From: Alicycliphilus denitrificans K601
GTDB lineage: Bacteria; Pseudomonadota; Gammaproteobacteria; Burkholderiales; Burkholderiaceae_C
DNA length: 64,000 bases
NCBI RefSeq assembly: GCF_000204645.1
Contig: NC_015422.1
Span: 3,551,001-3,615,000, forward strand
Direction of reading: 5' to 3'
Under the pieces are notes generated by a model. That model was not told the DNA's origin. It saw only the letters and a list, made by a program, of their open reading frames with translations, and did no database searches. Shown here one piece after another: positions 56,241 to 64,000 of this stretch. Position 1 is the first letter of the stretch. Every line of letters starts with the position of its first letter. The translations under genes and the position numbers were made by a program.

Positions 56241-57086
56241 TCAGAACTGGGAAAGCATCATGGCCAGCGGCAGCGTGGGCAGCAGTGCGTCGATGCGGTC
56301 GAGCACGCCGCCGTGGCCGGGCAGCAGGCCGGAGCTGTCCTTGACTCCGGCGCTGCGCTTGATGAGCGACTCCACCAGGTCGCCCACCACGCTCATGGCC
56401 GCCATGAAGACCGCGCCGATGGGCAGCAGCCACCAGCCCCGGCGCGCCAGATGCGAATAGAGACTGGACACCTGCGCGTGCCAGTGCGCGTCGGCCCAGG
56501 CCCAGCACACGGCCAGCAGTAACACGCCGAGCATGCCTCCCCACACGCCCTCCCAGCTCTTGCCGGGGCTGATGGCGGGGGCCAGTTTGCTCCTGGTGAA
56601 GCGCAGCCCGAACGCGCGGCCCGCGAAGTAGGCGGCGATGTCGGCCATCCACACCAGCGTGAGCACCGACAGCAGGTAGTTGATGCCTGCCACGCGCGCC
56701 TGCGCCACGGCCAGCCATGCGAGCCAGAGCGCCAGCACGCCGCCCACGACGCGCAGCGCGCGCGGCACGTGCGGCCAGCCCGCCACGCCGCCGCGCAGCA
56801 GCAGCGCGCCGCCCAGCACCCACGCGCCGCCGCCGATGGCCCAGAGCCACGGCAGCGGCTGGTGGAGCCAGCCGGTGGCCCAGGCCGCGCCGCACATCGC
56901 CACGCAGACGGCGCCCAGACCCACGCTGGCCGCGCCGGCAAGGCCGTTGAGCCGCCCCCACTCCCATGCGCCCGCCCCCATGAACACGAGCGCCACGGCG
57001 GCGAACGGAACGGGCGACGGGTAGAACAGCGCCGGCAGCAGGATGGCCAGCAGGACCAGGGCGGTGATGACACGTTGCTTGAGCAT
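56241..57086 (-). CDS. cdsA: Phosphatidate cytidylyltransferase
   Basis: Makes CDP-diacylglycerol for phospholipids. The 281-residue membrane protein has about eight hydrophobic segments and the CDP-alcohol signature near the C-terminus (RSAGVKDSSGLLPGHGGVLD). The ATG at 57086 gives the expected MLKQRVITALVL start. It ends 3 bases before dxr. Confidence 0.95.
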   Translation of the reverse strand: MLKQRVITALVLLAILLPALFYPSPVPFAAVALVFMGAGAWEWGRLNGLAGAASVGLGAVCVAMCGAAWATGWLHQPLPWLWAIGGGAWVLGGALLLRGGVAGWPHVPRALRVVGGVLALWLAWLAVAQARVAGINYLLSVLTLVWMADIAAYFAGRAFGLRFTRSKLAPAISPGKSWEGVWGGMLGVLLLAVCWAWADAHWHAQVSSLYSHLARRGWWLLPIGAVFMAAMSVVGDLVESLIKRSAGVKDSSGLLPGHGGVLDRIDALLPTLPLAMMLSQF

Positions 57087-57124
57087 CGAAGCCCCTTTCG
57101 CGATGGTGGAGGCCGCGCTGCCGG

Positions 57125-57862
57125 TCAGGCGCGCAGCGAACCGGGCGCCGCCGCCTGCAGTTGCTCGGAGGTGCGGCCGAAGCGACGCTCGCGCGCGGCA
57201 TAGTCGGCGATCGCCTCGTCGAGCGCGGCCTCGTCGAAGTCGGGCCACAGGCGGTCGCTGAAATACAGCTCGGTATAGGCGGCCTGCCACAGCAGGAAGT
57301 TGCTGATGCGCTTCTCGCCGCCGGTACGGATCAGCAGGTCGGGGTCGGGCACGTGGGCCATGCCCATCGCCGCGTGCAGGCTGGACTCGGTGATGGGCTC
57401 GCCGCGCGCGGCGAGCTGCGCCGCGGCCTGGGCGATGTCCCAGCGGCCGCCGTAGTTGAAGCACACGTTGAGCACCAGGCGGTCGTTGCCCGCCGTGGCC
57501 GCCTCGGCCTGGCGCAGGCCGTCGCGCACCTTGTCGGACAGGCCGGACTTCTCGCCCACGAAGTGCAGGCGCACACCATCGCGCGAGAGCTGAGGCACCT
57601 CGCGCGCCAGCGCCTTGGCCAGCAGGTCCATGAGGCCCGAGACCTCGTCCGCGGGGCGGTTCCAGTTCTCGGAGGAGAACGCGAACACGGTGAGCACGCC
57701 GACACCGCGCGCCACGCAGGCGCGCACGCAGCGCCGCAGCGACTCCACACCCTGGCGGTGGCCTGCCAGGCGCGGCAGGAAGCGCCGTGTAGCCCAGCGG
57801 CCGTTGCCATCCATGACGATGGCAATGTGGTGGGGAATGGCGGTCTGTGCAGTGGTCGACAT
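57125..57862 (-). CDS. uppS: Undecaprenyl diphosphate synthase
   Basis: Cis-prenyltransferase that makes the C55 carrier for peptidoglycan and O-antigen. The 245-residue protein has HIAIVMDGNGRWATRR with the catalytic Asp, FAFSSENWNRP and the C-terminal RTGGEKRISNFLLWQ. Confidence 0.96.
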   Translation of the reverse strand: MSTTAQTAIPHHIAIVMDGNGRWATRRFLPRLAGHRQGVESLRRCVRACVARGVGVLTVFAFSSENWNRPADEVSGLMDLLAKALAREVPQLSRDGVRLHFVGEKSGLSDKVRDGLRQAEAATAGNDRLVLNVCFNYGGRWDIAQAAAQLAARGEPITESSLHAAMGMAHVPDPDLLIRTGGEKRISNFLLWQAAYTELYFSDRLWPDFDEAALDEAIADYAARERRFGRTSEQLQAAAPGSLRA

Positions 57863-57873
57863 CGAGGCCCGGA

Positions 57874-58434
57874 TCAGATTGCCAGGATGTCCTGCTCCTT
57901 GGCCGCGACCAAGGCGTCGATCTCCGCGATGTGCTTGTCGGTGGTCTTCTGGATGTCGGCCTCGGCGCGCTTTTGCTCGTCCTCGGAGGCGAGCTTCTCC
58001 TTGACCAGCTTCTTCACGGCCTCGTTGGCGTCGCGGCGCAGGTTGCGCACGGCCACCTTGGCGTTCTCGCCCTCGTTGCGCGCGAGCTTGGTCATCTCCT
58101 TGCGGCGCTCCTCGCTCATGGGCGGCATGGGCACGCGGATCAGGTCGCCCATGGAGGCCGGGTTCAGGCCCAGGTCGCTCTCGCGAATGGCCTTCTCGAC
58201 CTTGGCACCCATGTTCTTCTCCCAGGGCTGCACGCTGATGGTGCGGGCGTCCAGCAGGGACACGTTGGCCACCTGCGACAGCGGCACCATGGAGCCGTAG
58301 TACTCGACATGGATGGAGTCGAGCAGCGCCGGATTGGCGCGGCCGGTGCGGACCTTGGAGAGGTTGTTCTTGAGCGCGGCGATGGACTGATCCATCTTGG
58401 CATCCAGGTTCTTCTTGATCTCGGCAATCGTCAT
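57874..58434 (-). CDS. frr: Ribosome recycling factor
   Basis: Splits post-termination ribosomes with EF-G. The 186-residue protein starts [31 protein letters not shown] and [13 protein letters not shown] are signature segments. The frame extends upstream, but the ATG at 58434 is the family start. Confidence 0.97.
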   Translation of the reverse strand: MTIAEIKKNLDAKMDQSIAALKNNLSKVRTGRANPALLDSIHVEYYGSMVPLSQVANVSLLDARTISVQPWEKNMGAKVEKAIRESDLGLNPASMGDLIRVPMPPMSEERRKEMTKLARNEGENAKVAVRNLRRDANEAVKKLVKEKLASEDEQKRAEADIQKTTDKHIAEIDALVAAKEQDILAI

Positions 58435-58483
58435 GTGAAATCCTCCAGCGTGCAGCCAGCGCGAGCCAGGCGCGGCAAAGCGT

Positions 58484-59206
58484 TCAAGCGTACACCAAGG
58501 TGCCCTCGTCCTCACCCATGACCACGCGCTTGAGCGCGCCGGGCTTCAGGATGGAGAACACGCGGATGGGCAGCTTTTGGTCGCGGCACAGCGCGAACGC
58601 GGTCGCGTCCATGATGCCCAGGTTGCGCACCATGGCCTCGTCGAACGTGAGCCGGGCGTAGCGCGTGGCCTGGGGGTCCTTCATGGGATCGGCCGTGTAC
58701 ACGCCATCGACCTTGGTGGCCTTGAGCACCAGCTCGGCGCCGATCTCGGCGCCGCGCAGGGCCGCGGCCGTGTCTGTGGTGAAGAACGGGTTGCCCGTGC
58801 CTGCGGCGAACACCACCACCTTGCCCTCTTCGAGGTACTGCAGCGCCTTGGGGCGCACGTAGGGCTCGACCACCTGCTGGATGTCGATGGCGGACATGAC
58901 GCGCGCGGTCACGCCCTGCTTGTCCATGGCGTCGGCCAGCGCCAGCGAATTCATCACCGTGGCCAGCATGCCCATGTAGTCGGCCGTGGCGCGGTCCATG
59001 CCCTCGGCGCCGCCAGCCACGCCGCGGAAGATGTTGCCCCCGCCGATGACGACCGCCACCTGCACTCCCAGGCGCGTGACCTCGGCCACCTCGCCGACCA
59101 TGCGCACGATGGTGTTGCGGTTGATGCCGAAGGCGTCATCGCCCATCAGCGCCTCACCAGACAGCTTGAGCAGGATGCGCTTGTGGGCCGGTGTGGCAGA
59201 GGTCAT
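58484..59206 (-). CDS. pyrH: UMP kinase
   Basis: Hexameric kinase making UDP from UMP. The 240-residue protein has [12 protein letters not shown] at the N-terminus, [10 protein letters not shown] for phosphate binding and [13 protein letters not shown] for the nucleotide. Between tsf and frr, as usual. Confidence 0.97.
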   Translation of the reverse strand: MTSATPAHKRILLKLSGEALMGDDAFGINRNTIVRMVGEVAEVTRLGVQVAVVIGGGNIFRGVAGGAEGMDRATADYMGMLATVMNSLALADAMDKQGVTARVMSAIDIQQVVEPYVRPKALQYLEEGKVVVFAAGTGNPFFTTDTAAALRGAEIGAELVLKATKVDGVYTADPMKDPQATRYARLTFDEAMVRNLGIMDATAFALCRDQKLPIRVFSILKPGALKRVVMGEDEGTLVYA

Positions 59207-59259
59207 GGGCTATTTCTCCGTAAGGCAGTGACACAGGGGCGGGTTGGCTGGCAGGGCGG

Positions 59260-60156
59260 TCAGGCGCCCGCCTTGGCGGCGGCGACCTGGGCAGCCACTT
59301 CGGCGGCGAAGTCGTCGGTCTTCTTCTCGATGCCCTCGCCCACGACGTAGAGGGTGAAACCCTTCACGGTCGTGTTGGCGGCCTTGAGCATCTGGGCCAC
59401 GGTCTGCTTGCCGTCGGCGGCCTTCACGAAGACCTGGTCGGCCAGCGACACTTCCTTGAGGTACTTCTGCACCGAGCCTTCGACCATCTTGGCGACGATG
59501 TCGGCGGGCTTGCCCGATTCTGCCGCCTTGGCGGTGGCCACGGAGCGCTCGCGCTCGATCAGCTCGGCGGGCACGTCGGCACTCGTGAGCGCCACGGGCT
59601 TCATGGCGGCCACGTGCATGGCCACGTCCTTGGCAGCCGTCGCGTCGCCTTCGTACTCGACGACCACGCCGATGCGCGAGCCGTGCAGGTAGTGCGCCAG
59701 GCTGGTGCCGGCAAAGCGCTTGAAGCGGCGGAAGGACATGTTCTCGCCGATCTTGCCGATCAGGCCCTTGCGCACGTCTTCCAGCGTGGGGCCGAAGCCG
59801 TCCTGCTCGTAGGCCAGGGTGCCCAGGGCCTCGATGTCGGCGGGGTTGTGCTCGGCCACCAGCTTGGCGGCCGCATTGGCCATGGCGATGAAGCTGTCGT
59901 TCTTGGAAACGAAGTCGGTCTCGCTGTTGACCTCGATGAGCGCGCCCACGTCGCCGCTGATGCTCGCGGCCACCACGCCCTCGGCCGTCACGCGCGAGGC
60001 CGCCTTGCCGGCCTTGGTGCCCAGCTTCACGCGCAGCAGCTCTTCGGCCTTGGCCATGTCGCCGCCGGCCTCGGTCAGGGCCTTCTTGCACTCCATCATG
60101 GGGGCGTCGGTCTTGCCACGCAGCTCGGCGACCATGCTTGCGGTAATAGCAGCCAT
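59260..60156 (-). CDS. tsf: Elongation factor Ts
   Basis: Nucleotide-exchange factor for EF-Tu. The 298-residue protein begins [32 protein letters not shown] and [13 protein letters not shown] (the TDFV motif that contacts EF-Tu) are intact. Follows rpsB after a terminator/attenuator stem. Confidence 0.97.
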   Translation of the reverse strand: MAAITASMVAELRGKTDAPMMECKKALTEAGGDMAKAEELLRVKLGTKAGKAASRVTAEGVVAASISGDVGALIEVNSETDFVSKNDSFIAMANAAAKLVAEHNPADIEALGTLAYEQDGFGPTLEDVRKGLIGKIGENMSFRRFKRFAGTSLAHYLHGSRIGVVVEYEGDATAAKDVAMHVAAMKPVALTSADVPAELIERERSVATAKAAESGKPADIVAKMVEGSVQKYLKEVSLADQVFVKAADGKQTVAQMLKAANTTVKGFTLYVVGEGIEKKTDDFAAEVAAQVAAAKAGA

Positions 60157-60205
60157 CGGTAATTTCTCCAGTGTTTCAGTTCAGTTCGTTACAGAGATAG
60201 GAAGC

Positions 60206-60235
60206 TAAAAAAAAGGGGGCTCACCAGGGCCCCGC
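60206..60235 (-). terminator. Terminator/attenuator between rpsB and tsf
   Basis: On the minus strand GGGGC ... GCCCC forms a short stem followed by a run of nine T. Such a stem lowers read-through from rpsB into tsf and the downstream genes. Confidence 0.7.
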
Positions 60236-60270
60236 TTTTCTTGCGACGCATCGCGCGCGCGGCCCGGAGG

Positions 60271-61023
60271 TCAGGCGGCGGTTTCGTCCACTTCCACGAA
60301 TTCGTCGGAGCCTTCGCCGGCGGCGGCCTTGACCACGTCGTTCACGGCGTTGGCGCGGCCTTCGAGGATGGCGTCGGCGATGCCGCGGGCGTACAGGGCC
60401 ACGGCCTTGGCCGAGTCGTCGTTACCAGGAATCACGTAGTCGATGCCCTCGGGCGAGTGGTTGGAATCGACCACGCCGATCAGCGGGATGCCCAGCTTCT
60501 TGGCCTCGGCCACTGCGATCTTGTGGTAGCCCACGTCGATCACGAAGATGGCGTCGGGCAGCGCGTTCATGTCCTGGATGCCGCCGATGTCCTTCTCGAG
60601 CTTCTCAAGCTCGCGCGAGAACATGAGCTGTTCCTTCTTGCTCATGGACTCCAGGCCGGCTTCCTGCTGGGCCTTCATGTCCTTCAGGCGCTTGATCGAG
60701 GTCTTGACGGTCTTGAAGTTGGTCAGCATGCCGCCCAGCCAGCGCTGGTCCACGTAGGGCACGCCGGCGCGCTGGGCCTGCTCGGCCACCAGCTCGCGGG
60801 CCTGGCGCTTGGTACCCACCATCAGGATGGTGCCGCGGTTGGCGGCCAGCTGCTTGGCGAACTTCTGCGCCTCCTGGAACATCGGCAGCGACTTTTCCAG
60901 GTTGATGATGTGGATCTTGTTGCGATGGCCGAAGATGAAGGGGGCCATCTTGGGGTTCCAGAAGCGGGTCTGGTGGCCGAAGTGGACACCGGCTTCCAGC
61001 ATTTCGCGCATGGTGACGGACAT
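60271..61023 (-). CDS. rpsB: 30S ribosomal protein S2
   Basis: Late-assembling small-subunit protein of 250 residues. [20 protein letters not shown] and [15 protein letters not shown] are typical, and the acidic C-terminus is common in betaproteobacteria. The 218-base leader to the divergent amidase gene may hold the S2 autoregulatory structure, but I could not define one. Confidence 0.97.
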   Translation of the reverse strand: MSVTMREMLEAGVHFGHQTRFWNPKMAPFIFGHRNKIHIINLEKSLPMFQEAQKFAKQLAANRGTILMVGTKRQARELVAEQAQRAGVPYVDQRWLGGMLTNFKTVKTSIKRLKDMKAQQEAGLESMSKKEQLMFSRELEKLEKDIGGIQDMNALPDAIFVIDVGYHKIAVAEAKKLGIPLIGVVDSNHSPEGIDYVIPGNDDSAKAVALYARGIADAILEGRANAVNDVVKAAAGEGSDEFVEVDETAA

Positions 61024-61241
61024 GAGGTTTCTCCGAAGGTTGGGTCTAAAATCCGGCCCCAATAATTGCAGCATGCAACAACGGCAATGCGTTGTTTCTT
61101 GCAAGCCGCAACACCTTGAAAGGGCCGGTTTGCGATTTGTTCTGCCGCATGCCTCGCCTCCGATGGTGGCGCCGCATGAACCGCGCTGCACCGCAAGGCG
61201 GGCAGCTCTCAGCAAAACCCAAGGATTCTAGCATATCCCCC

Positions 61242-62588
61242 ATGTTGGCCGACCTCGTCTTCACCCGCAGCCAGGTGGCTGCAGGGCATTGCAGCGCACC
61301 TCAAGAGCTCGAACGCAGCATCGCCGCCGCCCAGGGCCCCGCCTGCGCCCACGTGTTCCGCCAGACCTGCCACGAAGAGGCCCGCGCCGCAGCCGCCGCG
61401 CCGGGCGTGGCACGGCTGCCGCTGGCGGGCCTGGCCGTCTCGGTCAAGGACCTGTTCGACATCCGGGGCATGGTCACGGCCGCCGGCTCCACCGTGCTGG
61501 CCGATGCGCCGCCCGCGCCGGCCGACTGCACGGCCGTGGCGCGCCTGCGCCGCGCGGGCGCGGCCATCGTGGGACACACGCACATGGTGGAGTTCGCCTT
61601 CTCCGGCGTGGGCGTGAACCCGCACTTCGGCACGCCCGCCGCGCATGACGCACGCCACGGCGCCCTGCCCGGGCCGGCGCGCGTGCCGGGCGGCTCGTCC
61701 TCGGGCGCCGGGGTGTCGGTGGCCACGGGCGCGGCCTTCATCGCCCTGGGCTCGGACACGGGTGGCTCGATCCGCATACCGGCCGCTCTCAACGGCGTCG
61801 TGGGCTTCAAGAACACCGCGCGCCTCGTGCCCACCGACGGCGCCGTGCCGCTCTCGACCACGCTGGACACGGCATGCGCGCTCACGCGCTCGGTACGCGA
61901 CGCCATCGTGGCGCACGAGATCCTGGCCGCGCGGCGCGTCACGCGCAGCCCGGCGCCGCTGGCCGCCTGGCGCCTGGCCGTGCCCCGCACGCTGTTCCTG
62001 GACGGCATGGACGGCGCCGTCGCCACGGCCTTCGAGCGCACGCTCGCCACCCTGCGCCGCGCGGGCGCGCGCATCGACGAGATCGCCCTGCCCGAGACCG
62101 CGGAACTGGCCCAAATCAACGCCACCGGCGGCTTCTCCGCCGCCGAGAGCCACGCCTGGCACCGCGCGCTGCTGCAGCGGCATGCCGGTGCCTACGACCC
62201 GCGCGTGAGGAGCCGCATCGAGCGCGGCGCCGCCATGTCCGCCGCCGACTACATCGACCTGCTGCACGCGCGCCGCGCCTGGATCGCGCACATGGAGGCG
62301 GCCATGGCCGGCTACGACGCCCTGCTCTCGCCCACCGTGCCCATCGTGGCGCCCACCATCGAATCGGTCGCGCCGGGCGGCGAGCGCGACGCGGAGTTCT
62401 TCCGCGTCAACGGCCTGCTGCTGCGCAACACCAGCGTGGTCAACATGCTTGACGGCTGTGCGCTGTCGCTGCCCTGCCACCACGCGGGCGAGCTGCCCGT
62501 GGGCCTGATGGCGTGGCATGCCGCGCTGCACGACGACGCGGTGCTGAACATCGGCCTGCTAATCGAGCGGGAACTACAAGAACAATAG
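61242..62588 (+). CDS. Amidase-signature family hydrolase
   Basis: A 448-residue amidohydrolase. The Ser-cisSer-Lys triad is visible: Lys in VSVKDLFDI, the first Ser in PGGSSSGAGVSVATG and the nucleophile in GSDTGGSIRIPAAL. It is shorter than GatA and no gatB/gatC are adjacent, so it is probably a stand-alone amidase. Start at 61242 is chosen because upstream codons lie in the rpsB leader. The stop TAG lies inside a palindromic repeat. Confidence 0.88.
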   Translation: MLADLVFTRSQVAAGHCSAPQELERSIAAAQGPACAHVFRQTCHEEARAAAAAPGVARLPLAGLAVSVKDLFDIRGMVTAAGSTVLADAPPAPADCTAVARLRRAGAAIVGHTHMVEFAFSGVGVNPHFGTPAAHDARHGALPGPARVPGGSSSGAGVSVATGAAFIALGSDTGGSIRIPAALNGVVGFKNTARLVPTDGAVPLSTTLDTACALTRSVRDAIVAHEILAARRVTRSPAPLAAWRLAVPRTLFLDGMDGAVATAFERTLATLRRAGARIDEIALPETAELAQINATGGFSAAESHAWHRALLQRHAGAYDPRVRSRIERGAAMSAADYIDLLHARRAWIAHMEAAMAGYDALLSPTVPIVAPTIESVAPGGERDAEFFRVNGLLLRNTSVVNMLDGCALSLPCHHAGELPVGLMAWHAALHDDAVLNIGLLIERELQEQ

Positions 62589-62639
62589 CTGCCAGCGCTT
62601 GCCATACAGGCGTCAGAGGCCAATTTCATTCAAAAAAAC
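62578..62639. repeat. Palindromic repeat, copy 8, supplying the amidase stop codon
   Basis: CAATAGCTGCCAGCGCTTGC ... GGCGTCAGAGGCC. The TAG of the amidase gene (62586-62588) is the TAG in AATAGCTGC at the repeat's left end. Confidence 0.75.
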
Positions 62640-62642
62640 TCC

Positions 62643-63884
62643 ATGCAGATAGCGATCGTGGGCGCCGGCATCGTCGGCGCGGCCACCGCCTATGAACTGG
62701 CCGCCGACGGCCATGAAGTCACCGTATTCGAGCAGCGCGGCGCCGCCGCGGAAGAAGCCAGCTTCGGCAGCGCCGGCCTGCTCGCCCCCGCGCTGCTCGT
62801 GCCCTGGGCGGTGCCCGGCATCGGGCCGCAGCGCTGCGCCTGGGGCGGCCCTGCCGCGCCGCGCCTGGCGCGCGGCAGCGGCGCCGCGGGTCTGGCCTGG
62901 CGCTGGCGCTGGACCCAGGCCGGCCGCCGCCCCGAGGCGCCGGCGCTGCTCGCGGCGCTGGAGGGCCTAGGCCGCTACAGCCTGGCGCGCACGCGCGCGC
63001 TGGTGCAGCAGCTGGAGGTGGACATCGAATCGAGCCGCGGCGCCCTGGTGCTGCTGCGCAGGCCCGAGGACGTGGAGCAGCTGCAGCCCGCGCTGCAGAC
63101 GTTGCGCGACGCCGGCACGGCCGTGCGCGACGTGGATGCCGACACCGCCCGCCTCATCGAGCCTGGCCTGTCCGCCGACGCGCCGCTGGCCGGCGCCCTG
63201 CACGCGCCCGACGGCGAGGCCGGCAACTGCCGCCTGTTCGCCCAGATCCTGCGCCAGGCGGCCCAGGACCTGGGGGCGCGGTTCATCTTCGGCGCGCGCG
63301 TGCAGGCGCTGGGCGGCAACCCCGCTGGCCTGCAGGTCGCGGGCGAGGACGCGCCCCGGCGCGCCGACGCCGTGGTGCTGTGCACGGGCCTGGCCAGCAC
63401 CGCTCTGCTGCGCCCCCTGGGCCTGCGCCTGCCCATGGCGGCCGTGCACGGCTACAGCATCAGCGCGCCGCTGCGCGAGGACACCCACGCGCCGCAGGGC
63501 GTGGTGATCGACCCGCTGCACCGCCTCAGCATCGCCCGCCAGGGCCAGCGCGTGCGCGTGTCCGGCGGCGCGGAGCTGGGCCACGCCGGCGGCGCGCACC
63601 ACGCGCCCACGCTGCAGACCATGTACCTGGCGCTGTCGGGGTGGTTTCCGGGCGGCGCGCTCACCTCGTCGCCCCAGGTGCAGGTCTGGCGCGGCGCCCG
63701 CCCCACGCTGCCCGACGGCGCCCCCGTGATCGGCGCCGGCGGCCCCCGCGGCCTGTGGATCAACGCCGGCCACGGCGCCTGCGGCTGGGCCCAGGCCTGC
63801 GGCAGCGCGCGCGCCCTGGCCGACCTGATCGCGGGGCGCGCGCCCGACGTCGATCTGCAGCCCTTCGGCATCCAGCGCTTCTAG
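62643..63884 (+). CDS. DadA-like FAD-dependent amino-acid dehydrogenase
   Basis: A 413-residue flavoprotein of the DAO family. The N-terminal GXGXXG motif is IAIVGAGIVGAATAYELA, and a second FAD-contact segment is near the C-terminus (GLWINAGHGACGWAQACGSA). D-amino acids are the likely substrates; with the amidase next to it, a pathway that releases and oxidises an amino acid is possible but unproven. Confidence 0.83.
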   Translation: MQIAIVGAGIVGAATAYELAADGHEVTVFEQRGAAAEEASFGSAGLLAPALLVPWAVPGIGPQRCAWGGPAAPRLARGSGAAGLAWRWRWTQAGRRPEAPALLAALEGLGRYSLARTRALVQQLEVDIESSRGALVLLRRPEDVEQLQPALQTLRDAGTAVRDVDADTARLIEPGLSADAPLAGALHAPDGEAGNCRLFAQILRQAAQDLGARFIFGARVQALGGNPAGLQVAGEDAPRRADAVVLCTGLASTALLRPLGLRLPMAAVHGYSISAPLREDTHAPQGVVIDPLHRLSIARQGQRVRVSGGAELGHAGGAHHAPTLQTMYLALSGWFPGGALTSSPQVQVWRGARPTLPDGAPVIGAGGPRGLWINAGHGACGWAQACGSARALADLIAGRAPDVDLQPFGIQRF

Positions 63885-63913
63885 GCCGGCGGCACGGGCG
63901 CCACAATGCGCCC

Positions 63914-64000
63914 ATGCAGCGCATTTCGCCCGCCCATCCCCACGCCCTGTTCGACACCGCGGCCACGCGCCGCATCGAGGCCGCGGCCGCCGCGGCCCTG
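63914..64000 (+). CDS. NAD(P)H-hydrate epimerase/dehydratase, start only
   Basis: The first 29 codons (MQRISPAHPHALFDTAATRR, then IEAAAAAAL) resemble the N-terminus of bifunctional Nnr proteins that repair hydrated NAD(P)H. The gene runs off the window, so the call rests on a short stretch. Confidence 0.5.
   Translation, partial: MQRISPAHPHALFDTAATRRIEAAAAAAL

Noticed and set aside
61024..61241. Defined S2 autoregulatory leader and sigma-70 promoter of rpsB
   Set aside because: The leader is of plausible length, but I could not fit a convincing -35/-10 pair or the known S2 leader fold by eye.

Overview
The window comes from a GC-rich betaproteobacterium, most probably a member of the Comamonadaceae (Acidovorax/Alicycliphilus/Comamonas group). 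The evidence is the intact rpsB-to-rnhB envelope gene order, the purF-cvpA-SPOR-folC cluster, a family of short palindromic repeats (core AGCTGCNNGCGCTTG) between genes, and strongly G/C-biased third codon positions. The genus is inferred, not proven. Nearly all of the sequence is coding, and many neighbours overlap by 1 to 26 bases or share an ATGA stop/start.

Layout. 1-9010: gltX (partial), metZ, purF, cvpA, a SPOR protein and folC on the minus strand; then an ArsC-like protein, a glycine-zipper protein, ppnP and argG on the plus strand. 9112-16660: an acetone carboxylase locus on the minus strand (acxA beta, acxB alpha, acxC gamma, then a sigma-54 activator) with a near-consensus -24/-12 promoter and upstream palindromes. 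16671-23194: queuosine genes (queC, yhhQ), an SPW-repeat protein, murB, yajQ, an aspartic protease, a degenerate HD-domain protein, plsY and a YbaK deacylase. 23258-28600: an aldo/keto reductase and a binding-protein-dependent ABC transporter. 28720-35700: a hydrolase, meso-diaminopimelate dehydrogenase, prfB with its programmed frameshift, pepN and fbp.

35743-45851: a 10.06-kb integrative element inserted in the 3' end of tRNA-Thr(CGT) and bounded by 51-bp perfect direct repeats. One half runs integrase, unknown gene, AlpA-like gene, small gene, RepB-type primase, RepA-type helicase, all on the minus strand. The other half holds an XRE regulator with a palindromic operator, a rightward row of mostly unknown genes ending in a lone phage terminase small subunit, and a leftward ArdC-like antirestriction gene with a small membrane protein. 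It has no capsid, tail or conjugation genes. This composition resembles a phage satellite (PICI-like element) and is the best candidate here for something undescribed.

45919-61023: the conserved minus-strand cluster rpsB, tsf, pyrH, frr, uppS, cdsA, dxr, rseP, bamA, skp, lpxD, fabZ, lpxA, lpxB, rnhB and a SpoU-type RNA methyltransferase. It joins translation, UMP and phospholipid/isoprenoid supply, outer-membrane assembly and lipid A synthesis. 61242-64000: a plus-strand amidase, a DadA-like oxidase and the start of an NAD(P)H-hydrate repair gene.

A palindromic repeat family occurs in at least eight intergenic places and twice, clearly, inside essential or conserved genes (lpxB and the RNA methyltransferase), where it is translated in frame.
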